DNA of 64,000 bases from VRUE01 sp963698085 (GTDB lineage Bacteria; Actinomycetota; Thermoleophilia; Solirubrobacterales; 70-9): assembly GCA_963698085.1 (NCBI GenBank), contig OY969122.1:496001-560000 (forward strand), in the 5' to 3' direction. The number at the start of each line of letters is the position of its first letter. Position 1 is the first letter of the stretch. The notes below the pieces were generated by a model, which saw only the letters and a program-made list of their open reading frames with translations, ran no database searches and had not been told where the DNA came from. Positions 52,694 through 59,882 of this stretch are shown in pieces. The position numbers were made by a program, and so were the translations under genes.

Positions 52694-52709
52694 GGTGATC
52701 GATATCACA
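52694..52709 (-). promoter_or_regulatory. CRP/FNR-like binding site candidate
   Basis: GGTGATCGATATCACA matches the CRP consensus TGTGA-N6-TCACA except at one base. It lies 7 nt upstream of the putative etf -35 box, an activator-type position. A membrane class III nucleotide cyclase is encoded at 39502-40857. Cyclic-AMP control of the etf operon is therefore plausible, but no CRP-type gene is present in this window. Confidence 0.5.
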
Positions 52710-52733
52710 CGACAACTCCGGTCGTTTGAACGA

Positions 52734-52757
52734 TTTTCCCCCTATAGGGGGGACAAA
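52734..52757. repeat. Family D hairpin, copy 3
   Basis: TTTTCCCCC (52734-52742) and AGGGGGGACAAA form a short hairpin with the centre CCCCCTATAGGGGGG. It lies upstream of the etf promoter and 22 nt after the stop of the leftward mutase small-subunit gene's end region. It thus separates the mutase genes from the etf operon. Confidence 0.82.
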
Positions 52758-52779
52758 GCATCAATATCCGCGAGGGCCG

Positions 52780-53208
52780 TCAGCCCTCTTCCCGCTCGTG
52801 GCGCTCTTTTGCGCCCTCGCGGATGAAGTCGACGATCTCGTCGGTGCCGGCCCCCGGCGTGAAGACGGCAGCGACCCCGAGCTGCTTCAGCTCGGGGATG
52901 TCCTCGGCCGGGATCGTCCCCCCGACCGTGACCAGGACGTCCTCGACGCCCTGCGCCTTCAGCAGCGCGACGACTTTCGGCACCAGCGTCATGTGGGCGC
53001 CAGAGAGAATCGAGAGGCCGACCGCGTCGGCGTCCTCCTGGATCACGGTCTCGGCAATCTGCTCCGGCGTCTGGTGCAGGCCGGTGTAGATCACCTCCAT
53101 GCCCGCGTCGCGCAGCGCCCGGGCGATGATCTTGGCGCCGCGATCGTGCCCATCCAGGCCAGGCTTGGCAACGACGACGCGGATCTTGCGGGCGATTGCT
53201 GCCTCCAT
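52780..53208 (-). CDS. Methylmalonyl-CoA mutase, cobalamin-binding subunit
   Basis: A 142-residue B12-binding protein. The cobalt-coordinating motif is GLDGHDRGAK (D-x-H-x2-G), and SILSGAHMTLVPKVV and VTVGGTIPAEDIPELKQLGVAAVFTPGAGTDEIVDFI complete the flavodoxin-like fold. The catalytic barrel is on a separate gene upstream (53234-54853), so the enzyme is of the split type, like ICM and some mutases. It rearranges (R)-methylmalonyl-CoA and succinyl-CoA, or a related pair. The stop codon is in a gap of about 22 nt before a family D hairpin. The gene lies 25 nt after the large-subunit stop. Confidence 0.93.
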   Translation of the reverse strand: MEAAIARKIRVVVAKPGLDGHDRGAKIIARALRDAGMEVIYTGLHQTPEQIAETVIQEDADAVGLSILSGAHMTLVPKVVALLKAQGVEDVLVTVGGTIPAEDIPELKQLGVAAVFTPGAGTDEIVDFIREGAKERHEREEG

Positions 53209-53233
53209 GCGGCCGGGAACCCTAGCGCCTGCC

Positions 53234-54853
53234 CTAGAAAACGGGCGACTCCGTGTAGGTGCCGAAGACCTCTTGCATCGCCGAAATCATCTCGCCCTCA
53301 GTAACACGAGCACGAGCCGCCTCGATGATCGTCGGCATCAGGTTCGCGTCGGTAGCGGCGGCGCGCTTCAACTCGGCGAGTGCCGCCTCGGCCGCGGCGC
53401 CGTCACGACGGGCGCGGGTCGCCGCCAAGCGGTCGGCCTGCTTGCGTTCCAGCGCCGGATCGATGCGCAGAATCGGCGTATCGGCCTCGTCCTCCTGGAC
53501 GAAGTCGTTGACGCCGACGACGATCCGCTTGCGCTCGTCGACTTCGCGCTGGTAGGTGAAGGAGGCATCGGCGATCTCGCGCTGGGGGAAGTTGCGGCGG
53601 ATCGCCTCGACCATCCCCCCCAGCTCGTCGATGCGGGCGAAGTACTCGTAGGCGGCGCGCTCCATCTCGTCGGTCAACTGCTCCACGAACCAGGAGCCGC
53701 CGAGCGGGTCGGGCGTGTTGGCGACGCCCGATTCGAAGGCGATCACCTGCTGCGTGCGCAGTGCCACCCGCACCGCCTCCTCGGTTGGCAGGGCCAAAGC
53801 CTCGTCGAAGGAGTTGGTGTGCAGCGATTGGGTGCCGCCGAGCACCGCCGCAAGCGCCTCCAGCGAGGTGCGGACGACGTTGTTGAGCGGCTGCTGCGCG
53901 GTCAATGAAACGCCCGCCGTCTGGGCGTGGAAGCGCAGCCGCATCGACTCCTCGCGCTTGGCGCCGTAGGTGTCGCGCATCTCCCGTGCCCAAATCCGGC
54001 GCGCAGCGCGGTACTTGGCGATCTCCTCGAAGAAGTCGATGTGGGCGTTGAAGAAGAATGAGAGGCGGGGGGCGAAGTCGTCGACGTCGAGGCCGCGCTC
54101 GAGCGCTCGCTCGACGTAGGTGAAGCCGTCCTTGAGCGTGAAGGCGAGCTCTTGCTGCGCGGTCGAGCCGGCCTCGCGGATGTGGTAGCCGGAGATCGAG
54201 ACCGGGTGCCAGCGCGGCATGCTCTCCGTGCACCACTCGATCATGTCGGTGACCAGGCGCATCGCCGGCTCGATCGGGAAACACCACTCTTTCTGCGCGA
54301 TGTACTCCTTGAGGATGTCGGTCTGGATCGTGCCGCCGAGCTTCTCCGGTGGCACCCCCTGCTTCTCGCCGACGAGGACGTAGAAGGCGAGCAGGATCGC
54401 CGCCGGCGCGTTGATCGTCATCGAGGTGGTGACGCCGCCGAGCGGAATCCCGTCGAAGAGCTGTTCCATGTCGTCGAGGCTGTCGACGGCGACGCCCTCG
54501 CGGCCGACCTCGCCGAGGCTGCGCTCATGATCGGAGTCGTAGCCCATCAGGGTTGGCATGTCGAAGGCGGTCGAGAGCCCGGTCTGGCCGTGGTCAAGCA
54601 GGTAGTGGAAGCGCTCGTTGGTCTCCTCGACCGTGCCGAAGCCGGCGAACTGGCGCATCGTCCAGAGCCGCCCCCGGTACATCGACTCATATGGCCCGCG
54701 GGTGAACGGGTACTCGCCCGGATTGCCGATCGACTCCTCGGGGTCGGTGGGCGCGGTCTCGGGCCCGTAGAGCGGCCCGACCGGCTGGCCGGACATCGTC
54801 TTGAACTCGGCCTCACGCTCTTCGAGTGGCCTCTGCCGAGGCTCGGTAGCCAT
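53234..54853 (-). CDS. Methylmalonyl-CoA mutase family, large (substrate-binding) subunit
   Basis: A 539-residue TIM-barrel subunit without the B12 domain. Substrate motifs include YPFTRGPYESMYRGRLWTMRQFAGFGTVEETNERFHYLLDHGQTGLSTAFDMPTLMGYDSD, SISGYHIREAGSTAQQELAFTL and HTNSFDEALALPTEEAVRVALRTQQVI. The TMRQ(F)AGFGT motif with Tyr-Arg in the active site is typical of methylmalonyl- or ethylmalonyl-type mutases; isobutyryl-CoA mutase is possible. With the small subunit downstream it forms a split mutase for odd-chain and branched-chain acyl-CoA breakdown. A perfect 50-bp family C palindrome lies 26 nt upstream of its start. Confidence 0.93.
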   Translation of the reverse strand: MATEPRQRPLEEREAEFKTMSGQPVGPLYGPETAPTDPEESIGNPGEYPFTRGPYESMYRGRLWTMRQFAGFGTVEETNERFHYLLDHGQTGLSTAFDMPTLMGYDSDHERSLGEVGREGVAVDSLDDMEQLFDGIPLGGVTTSMTINAPAAILLAFYVLVGEKQGVPPEKLGGTIQTDILKEYIAQKEWCFPIEPAMRLVTDMIEWCTESMPRWHPVSISGYHIREAGSTAQQELAFTLKDGFTYVERALERGLDVDDFAPRLSFFFNAHIDFFEEIAKYRAARRIWAREMRDTYGAKREESMRLRFHAQTAGVSLTAQQPLNNVVRTSLEALAAVLGGTQSLHTNSFDEALALPTEEAVRVALRTQQVIAFESGVANTPDPLGGSWFVEQLTDEMERAAYEYFARIDELGGMVEAIRRNFPQREIADASFTYQREVDERKRIVVGVNDFVQEDEADTPILRIDPALERKQADRLAATRARRDGAAAEAALAELKRAAATDANLMPTIIEAARARVTEGEMISAMQEVFGTYTESPVF

Positions 54854-54878
54854 GGCAACAGTCTAGGCCCGGGCCGAG

Positions 54879-54928
54879 GACGTGCCGGTGGAGAGAGGTC
54901 CATATGGACCTCTCTCCACCGGCACGTC
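54879..54928. repeat. Family C 50-bp perfect palindrome, copy 3
   Basis: Identical to copy 2 at 36396-36445: 50 bp, no spacer, centred on CATATG, beginning GACGTGCCGGTGGAGAGAGG. It lies between the HAD phosphatase gene, whose TAG stop (54930-54928) overlaps its last base, and the mutase large-subunit gene, both transcribed leftward. Identity over 50 bp at two sites 18 kb apart argues for recent spread or gene conversion. Confidence 0.97.
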
Positions 54929-55713
54929 TAGCGGCGAACCGGGAAACGGCGGGGTGGGGGCTTGCGGCGGGCGGCGATGCGGGAGGCGCCGAAGCCGGCG
55001 ACCGTCGCCAGCAGGGTGACGGCGAGGGCGACGAGGCGGCGGCCGAGCTGCTCGAAGCGCATCGTCTGCCACCCTTCCTCGCGGGCGAGCTCGGCGAGCG
55101 GGGGATCGGGATTGACGACGACCGGATGGCCTACGGCGCGCAGCATCGGCAGGTCGGAAACCGAGTCTGAGTAAGCGAAGGACTCGGCCAGGTCGATGCA
55201 GTGCTCGGCGGCGAACGTCTCCATCGCCTCGACCTTGCCCGGTCCGTAGACGAAGGGGCCGCTGAAGCGGCCGGTGAAGGTCCCCTCCTCACCGATTTCG
55301 TAGCTGGTGCCGATGCCGCCGTCCATGCCGAGCACGGCGGCGAGCGGTTCGACCACGCCGTTGCCGGCGGCGCTAACGATGAAGGTGGCACGGCCGGCGT
55401 CTTGGTGGGCGTAGACCTCGTCGAGCATCTGCGGGTAGACGCGCGGCAGGATCGCCGCCATCACCTCGGGGTTCATCCGTTCGACCGACCGCGCCGGGAC
55501 GCCAGCGATCAGCTCTTGTGCCGCCCTCAAGACCTCATTCGTGCGCTCGTCAGTGGTGCCGCGCAGGCGGTAGCGCAGGTGCTCGACCGCCCAGCTCGCC
55601 AACTGCCGCCGCCCGACAACCCCGTGCCGCGTCGCGACCCGGGCGAACTGCATCCCACTCGACCCCGCCATCAGGGTCTTGTCGAGGTCGAAGAAGGCCG
55701 CGGCGCGGCTCAC
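54928..55713 (-). CDS. HAD-IB family phosphatase with C-terminal membrane anchor
   Basis: A 261-residue haloacid-dehalogenase-type phosphatase of the SerB-like IB subgroup. Motif I is FFDLDKTLMAGSSG, motif II Ser is in FIVSAAGNG, motif III Lys is in GPGKVEAM, and motif IV is YSDSVSDLPML. A helical cap follows motif I. The C-terminus adds one hydrophobic helix (RLVALAVTLLATVAGFGASRIAARRK) followed by a basic tail, so the protein is likely membrane-bound. Related proteins act on serine-phosphate or lipid phosphates; the substrate here is unknown. Its GTG start is 4 nt past the thiolase stop. Its stop overlaps the family C palindrome. Confidence 0.9.
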   Translation of the reverse strand: MSRAAAFFDLDKTLMAGSSGMQFARVATRHGVVGRRQLASWAVEHLRYRLRGTTDERTNEVLRAAQELIAGVPARSVERMNPEVMAAILPRVYPQMLDEVYAHQDAGRATFIVSAAGNGVVEPLAAVLGMDGGIGTSYEIGEEGTFTGRFSGPFVYGPGKVEAMETFAAEHCIDLAESFAYSDSVSDLPMLRAVGHPVVVNPDPPLAELAREEGWQTMRFEQLGRRLVALAVTLLATVAGFGASRIAARRKPPPRRFPVRR

Positions 55714-55717
55714 GAGC

Positions 55718-56902
55718 TTAGGAGCCGTTGACCTCTATGACGATCGCGTCGCCTTGCCCGCCGCCACTGCAAATGGCGGCCACGCCTAGGCCCCCGCCCC
55801 TTCTGCCCAACTCATGGACTAGGGAACCCACAATCCGAGCGCCCGAAGCGCCGATTGGGTGGCCAAGCGCGATCGCGCCGCCGTTGACGTTGACGTTGTC
55901 CTCGTCGACGCCGAGCATGCGCATCGAGTTGAGCGCGACCGAGGCGAAGGCCTCGTTGATCTCCCAGAGCTCGACATCCTCGGGGCTCTTGCCGATCTTC
56001 TCCAGCGCCTGCCTGGCGGCGTTGGCGGGGGTTTTCGCCAGGTAGGGAAAATCGTCGGCGACGGTGCCGTAGGAGAGCACACGGGCCAGGACGGGGCGGC
56101 CTTCCTTCTCAGCCCACTCCTCAGAGGAAACAACGATCGCGCCGGCGCCGTCGTTGACACCCGGCGCGTTGCCGGCGGTGTGGGTGGCGTCCTCGCCACC
56201 GATCGCGCGCAGTCCGGCGAGGGTCTCGACCGTCGTCTCGGCCCGGATCGCCTCGTCGGCCTCGATCGTGTTTTCGCCCTTGCGCGACTTGACCGTGACA
56301 CCGACGATCTCGTCGGCGAGGCGGCCGGCGTCGGTGGCCTCGGCGGCGAGCCGGTGCGAGCGCTCGGCGAAGCGGTCCATGTCGGCGCGGGTGATCTCGA
56401 GCTCGTTGGAGACCTCGCTCGCCTCGTTGATCATCTGCTTCTCGGTGAAGGGGTTGGTGAGGCCGTCGTGGACCATCGCGTCGATCGTCTCGACGTGGCC
56501 CATGCGGTAGCCGAAGCGGGCACCGGGCAAGAGGTGCGGTGCGCCGCTCATCGACTCCATGCCGCCGGTAACGGCGACCTCGGTGTCACCAGCGCGGATC
56601 GCCATGTCGGCGATCCCGAGCGAGCGCATGCCCGAGGCGCAGACCTTGTTGATCGTCTCCGAGGGGACCTCCTTGGGGATGCCGCCCTTGATCTGGGCCT
56701 GGCGCGAGGGGATCTGCCCCTGGCCGGCCTGAAGGACCTGGCCGAAGACGACCTGATCGACCTGCGCGGGGTCGACGCCGGAGCGCTCCAGGGCGGCTTC
56801 GATCGCGTGACCACCAAGGTCGGTAGCGTCAAGAGAAGAGAGGGTTCCACCCATCTTGCCGAAGGGCGTGCGTGCAGTTCCAAGAATTACGGTGCTGGGC
56901 AT
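55718..56902 (-). CDS. Acetyl-CoA C-acetyltransferase (thiolase)
   Basis: A 394-residue thiolase. The nucleophilic Cys is in ETINKVCASGMRSLGIADMAI, the catalytic His in NGGAIALGHPIGASG, and the second Cys in AAICSGGGQGDAIVI. QVDQVVFGQVLQAGQGQIPSRQAQIKGGI is typical of the biosynthetic-type tetramer. It condenses two acetyl-CoA or degrades acetoacetyl-CoA; direction is not settled. The neighbourhood of mutase, ETF and dehydrogenase genes fits fatty-acid and branched-chain oxidation. It is divergent from pepA across 109 nt. Confidence 0.95.
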   Translation of the reverse strand: MPSTVILGTARTPFGKMGGTLSSLDATDLGGHAIEAALERSGVDPAQVDQVVFGQVLQAGQGQIPSRQAQIKGGIPKEVPSETINKVCASGMRSLGIADMAIRAGDTEVAVTGGMESMSGAPHLLPGARFGYRMGHVETIDAMVHDGLTNPFTEKQMINEASEVSNELEITRADMDRFAERSHRLAAEATDAGRLADEIVGVTVKSRKGENTIEADEAIRAETTVETLAGLRAIGGEDATHTAGNAPGVNDGAGAIVVSSEEWAEKEGRPVLARVLSYGTVADDFPYLAKTPANAARQALEKIGKSPEDVELWEINEAFASVALNSMRMLGVDEDNVNVNGGAIALGHPIGASGARIVGSLVHELGRRGGGLGVAAICSGGGQGDAIVIEVNGS

Positions 56903-57011
56903 CTGGCGGCCTTTCTACTCGGTTTATGCCGGATCTCGGCTCGGTTGGGCCGCATGGCCCTGATCGAGAACGATAGCGAGAGGACGCGCCGAGTTCATAG
57001 ACTCGGCAGCG

Positions 57012-58499
57012 GTGAGAGTCGAAGTCAGCCAACACCCCGCCTCAGAAGTCGATGCCGATCTGCTCGTTGTCGGGCTCTTCGAGGGCGAGGAGCTGCCGGC
57101 GGATCTGGCTGCGGCGCCTGGAGCCGCTGACGTCAAGCTCGGCTTCCAAAAGCTCACGCTCCTTCGCCCCGGGCGACCCAGCCGCGCGCTGATCGTCGGG
57201 CTTGGCAAGGGCGCCGATGCCGATGCCGAGCGCATCCGCCTCGCCGCCGCGGTTGCAGCCAAGGAGGCGGTCAAGCTGGAGGCGGCCTCGCTCGCCTGGA
57301 TGCTGCCCGACTCCGACGACGACGGGGCAACCGCCGCCGCGCTCGCCACCGGCACGATCCTCGCCGCCTACCGTTTCGACCGCTTCCGGAGCAGCGATCC
57401 AAGCGATCCTCCTCCACCCCAGCTCGAGTCGCTGATGCTGCTGGCGCCCGCAGCCGTCGCCGAGGCAGCAGAGGGCGCCCGTATCTGCGCCGAGGCCCAG
57501 AACCGCGCCCGCGACCTGCAGAGCCTGCCCTCGAACGTCGCCACCCCGTCCTTCCTTGGCCGCCGGGCGCGCGAGATCTCCTCCCGCCATGAGGGAGTGA
57601 CCGCCGAGGTCCTCGGCCGCGATGAGATCGCCGCCAAGGAGATGGGCGGCTTGGTGGCGGTCAGCCAAGGGACGGCGGAGGAGCCGAAGCTGATCGTGCT
57701 GCGCTACTCGGGCGGTGGGGCGGGTCCGACCCTCGGCTTCGTCGGCAAGGGCGTCACCTTCGACACCGGCGGCATATCGCTGAAGCCGTCCCCCTCGATG
57801 CACGAGATGAAGATGGATATGTCGGGTGCCGCCGCGGTGCTGGAGGCCGTCGGCGCGATCGCCGAGCTTGGCCTGCCGCTGAATCTGATCGCGGTCGTCC
57901 CCTCAACCGAGAACATGCCGTCGGGGACCGCGATCAAGCCTGGTGACGTGATCACCCAGTACAACGGCAAGACGGTCGAGGTCAACAACACCGACGCCGA
58001 GGGCCGCCTGATCCTCGCCGACGCCCTCGCCTACGCAGTCGAGCTCGGCGCGGAGCGGATCGTCGACGTCGCCACCCTGACCGGGGCCGTGCTGATCGCC
58101 CTGGGCTCGACCTACGCCGCGGTTATCTCCAACGACGACGACCTGGCGGATGAGGTCGAACAGGCGGGTGAGACGAGCGGCGAGCTGGTCTGGCGCCTTC
58201 CACTCCATCCCGAGTACAAGGAGCTGACCAAGGGCACGGTCGCCGACCTCACCAACGCCGCCGCCAAGCGCAAGGCAGGGACGATCTACGCCGGCTCCTT
58301 CCTCGAGGAGTTCGTCGGCGAGACCCCCTGGGCCCACGTCGACATCGCCGGCACCGCCTGGGACGTCGGCCGCCCTTACACCGGCAACGACGCCAGCGGA
58401 TTCGGCGTCCGCCTGCTGGTGGAGCTGGCGCGAATCTCTCCGCCGCCTGACCCGCCTACTCGTCGGCTTTGCCGAGCCGCTTCTGCTCGTCGGCGATGA
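57012..58499 (+). CDS. pepA: Leucyl aminopeptidase (M17 family)
   Basis: A two-zinc cytosolic aminopeptidase of 495 residues. The catalytic domain has VGKGVTFDTGGISLKPSPSMHEMKMDMSGAAAVLE and VEVNNTDAEGRLILADALAYA, which hold the metal Asp/Glu and Lys/Arg residues. The N-terminal macro-like domain is weakly conserved as usual. The start is GTG at 57012. The last 15 codons (58456-58499) overlap the convergent nucleotidyltransferase gene, and the C-terminal PTRRLCRAASARRR is not family-like, so this tail probably arose when the native stop was lost. Confidence 0.94.
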   Translation: MRVEVSQHPASEVDADLLVVGLFEGEELPADLAAAPGAADVKLGFQKLTLLRPGRPSRALIVGLGKGADADAERIRLAAAVAAKEAVKLEAASLAWMLPDSDDDGATAAALATGTILAAYRFDRFRSSDPSDPPPPQLESLMLLAPAAVAEAAEGARICAEAQNRARDLQSLPSNVATPSFLGRRAREISSRHEGVTAEVLGRDEIAAKEMGGLVAVSQGTAEEPKLIVLRYSGGGAGPTLGFVGKGVTFDTGGISLKPSPSMHEMKMDMSGAAAVLEAVGAIAELGLPLNLIAVVPSTENMPSGTAIKPGDVITQYNGKTVEVNNTDAEGRLILADALAYAVELGAERIVDVATLTGAVLIALGSTYAAVISNDDDLADEVEQAGETSGELVWRLPLHPEYKELTKGTVADLTNAAAKRKAGTIYAGSFLEEFVGETPWAHVDIAGTAWDVGRPYTGNDASGFGVRLLVELARISPPPDPPTRRLCRAASARRR

Positions 58500-58983
58500 C
58501 GATGTACTCCTCGACCATCAGCTTGTCCTTGGTGCGGCCGGCGGCGCGCTTCATCGCGATCAGGTGGTCGATCGAGGCAACTTTGACGACATGGCCAAAC
58601 ACTTCCTGTTCGACGGCCGCCGACTTCAGCTCTGAGTAGGAAGGCATTCCCGCCGCGTCCGCCAGTACGTCGAAATCTCCATATGGAGTGATGAAGGTGA
58701 AGTTCACACCATTCTCGATCGTCCTCGCATCAAGAACGAATGGAAGATCCTTGGGAACCCCCCGGAGTCGAACACCGATCTCGTCGAGGGCACCAACCAG
58801 GCGCACCACGTTGTCGTGGTCGCGTGCGTAGAGCACGTCGAGGTCGTAGCTCGGATAGCTGGAGCCGTGGGAGATTCCCGCCTGCCCGCCGATTAGGACG
58901 AAATCGACGCCGTGGGTGATCAGCGGTCCGAGCAGCTTGTCGGCTTCCGGTGCCTTCTCGGGCAGCGATCGCGCGTCGGTCAC
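58456..58983 (-). CDS. Nucleotidyltransferase-fold protein paired with an XRE regulator
   Basis: A 175-residue protein of the nucleotidyltransferase superfamily (AbiEii or MNT-like). The glycine pair and metal Asp motif appear as DFVLIGGQAGISHGSSYPSYDLDVLYARD. NGVNFTFITPYGDFDVLADAAGM contains the third acidic position. GRTKDKLMVEEYIVIADEQKRLG is a helical tail. It overlaps the XRE gene by 4 nt (GTGA) and would be translated with it. Such XRE-nucleotidyltransferase pairs resemble toxin-antitoxin modules, but the role here is unproven. Its 3' end overlaps convergent pepA by 44 nt. Confidence 0.85.
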   Translation of the reverse strand: MTDARSLPEKAPEADKLLGPLITHGVDFVLIGGQAGISHGSSYPSYDLDVLYARDHDNVVRLVGALDEIGVRLRGVPKDLPFVLDARTIENGVNFTFITPYGDFDVLADAAGMPSYSELKSAAVEQEVFGHVVKVASIDHLIAMKRAAGRTKDKLMVEEYIVIADEQKRLGKADE

Positions 58984-59309
58984 CAGGCCTCCCTGCGAGG
59001 AAGCGGGCTGTTGGAAATCACCTGGTTGGCGAACGCCATGCCGTAATCGAGGCGTTCCGTCGAGGAGAGCGACAGGTTTCTTGCGTTCAGGGTCCGGTCA
59101 ATCCCTGAATCGCGCCGCAATGCCCCCAGCTCCAAGTCCTCGCCGAGCAGATAAAGCAGCTCGCTCAGCGTCTCCACCGAAGGCGAGACACGGTCCCGCT
59201 CGATCCGCGAGATCGCGGACTGGGTCGTGCTCGCCCGCATCGCCAGTTGCTTCTGGCTGACGCCGTGTCGCGCACGGGCCTCTTTCAGCAGCTCTCCAGG
59301 CGTTTTCAT
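58980..59309 (-). CDS. XRE-type helix-turn-helix regulator
   Basis: A 109-residue DNA-binding protein with a Cro/CI-type HTH (TPGELLKEARARHGVSQKQLAMRASTTQSAISRIERDRVSPSVETLSELLYLLGEDLEL, residues about 3-60). A short C-terminal region ends with LNARNLSLSSTERLDYGMAFANQVISN, which resembles the segment linking such regulators to partner nucleotidyltransferases. I chose the ATG at 59309 over 59333 because a -10 box (TATACT) ends 6 nt before it, giving a leaderless message. It probably represses its own operon through a dyad in the promoter. Confidence 0.88.
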   Translation of the reverse strand: MKTPGELLKEARARHGVSQKQLAMRASTTQSAISRIERDRVSPSVETLSELLYLLGEDLELGALRRDSGIDRTLNARNLSLSSTERLDYGMAFANQVISNSPLPRREAW

Positions 59310-59315
59310 GCCTGG

Positions 59316-59343
59316 AGTATAGCGGATATGCACTTATCGCAAA
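59316..59343 (-). promoter_or_regulatory. XRE-nucleotidyltransferase operon promoter with dyad
   Basis: Leftward, TTTGCG (59343-59338) and TATACT (59321-59316) are spaced 16 nt, with the ATG of the XRE gene 6 nt after the -10 box. The spacer and -35 region contain the imperfect dyad GCGATAAGTGCATATCCGC, a natural site for the XRE protein. The short distance predicts a transcript beginning at or next to the start codon. Confidence 0.65.
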
Positions 59344-59348
59344 TCTGC

Positions 59349-59485
59349 TATCAAAGCGCGAGGATCATGCAGGTGGCGACGCCGTGGGCTAGGAGCTTGC
59401 CCGAGTCGGCTGCGGTGAGGCTCGCCTCGGCGGTTGCCTGGCGACGACCCCGTAGAGGACGACGCCGATCGGGTTAGTGACCATC
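59349..59485 (-). pseudogene. Remnant of a hotdog-fold (PaaI-type) thioesterase
   Basis: Translation in two frames gives VTNPIGVVLYGVVAR, then, after a +/-1 shift, QATAEASLTAADSGKLLAHGVATCMILAL and a stop. The second part closely resembles the C-terminus of PaaI-like thioesterases (AEVRDADGRLVAHGTATCLL). Everything before the first Val is missing and the upstream edge lies in an inverted repeat (59477-59530). This is a short decayed fragment; its parent gene is inferred from the ending only. Confidence 0.55.
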
Positions 59486-59530
59486 CGGGAGCCCGCGTGC
59501 AGGCGTGCGTGGGGACTCCCGGATAGTCAC
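59477..59530. repeat. Inverted repeat bordering the thioesterase remnant
   Basis: Arms 59477-59491 (GTGACCATCCGGGAG) and 59516-59530 (CTCCCGGATAGTCAC) pair at 14 of 15 positions around a 24-nt GC-rich middle that can extend the stem. It lies at the truncated edge of the thioesterase remnant and supplies a stop codon for the leftward reading frame upstream. I find no second copy in the window. Confidence 0.8.
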
Positions 59531-59835
59531 GAGTGCTCCTCACCGGGCTCGCCGGCGAAGACGGCGCGACCCTCGCCCAGATCGCCATTGCGAGCGGCCT
59601 CGGCGACCCTGGCGGCGACGGAGTCGCCGTTAAGTCCGGTCTCGCTCACCGACGAGCCCCGCGGGGCACCGGAACCGTGGCCCTGCTTCCAGGGCGTCGG
59701 CTCGCCGGATAGTGCAGATCCGCGGCGATCTCCTCCTGCGTGAACGAGATCCGCGGGACCTTGAAGCGTTGGCTTCTGTGTCTGTTGATCAGCCTCATCT
59801 CGGGCCTCCAATCGGGCATAGGTTGCTTCAAGCAA
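59527..59835 (-). other. Possible decayed gene divergent from hxlR; coding status uncertain
   Basis: This makes up most of the only stretch over 300 bases without a confident gene (59334-59882). A leftward frame of 102 codons starts with TTG inside an HxlR-type operator and ends with TGLNGDSVAARVAEAARNGDLGEGRAVFAGEPGEEHS, which reads like a genuine protein end. The first half has no recognisable feature, and a second frame (RFKVPRISFTQEEIAADLHYPASRR) looks equally protein-like. A frameshifted or truncated gene formerly controlled by HxlR is the simplest reading. Confidence 0.3.
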
Positions 59836-59880
59836 CCTTCATGCCGCCAACCCTAGCCGACTCGGTTGCTTGATGCAACC
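59821..59880. promoter_or_regulatory. Paired HxlR-type operators upstream of hxlR
   Basis: Two near-identical palindromes lie 43 bp apart centre to centre, about four helical turns: GGTTGCTTCAAGCAACC (59821-59837, perfect around one base) and GGTTGCTTGATGCAACC (59864-59880, one mismatched pair). The second ends 2 nt before the hxlR start. They flank the space where divergent promoters must lie. Autoregulation of hxlR with looping or cooperative binding is likely. Confidence 0.85.
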
Positions 59881-59882
59881 TT

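Noticed and set aside
54854..54878. Cobalamin riboswitch ahead of the mutase large subunit
   Set aside because: The leader is too short, and the region upstream is a family C palindrome; there is no B12-box-like sequence.
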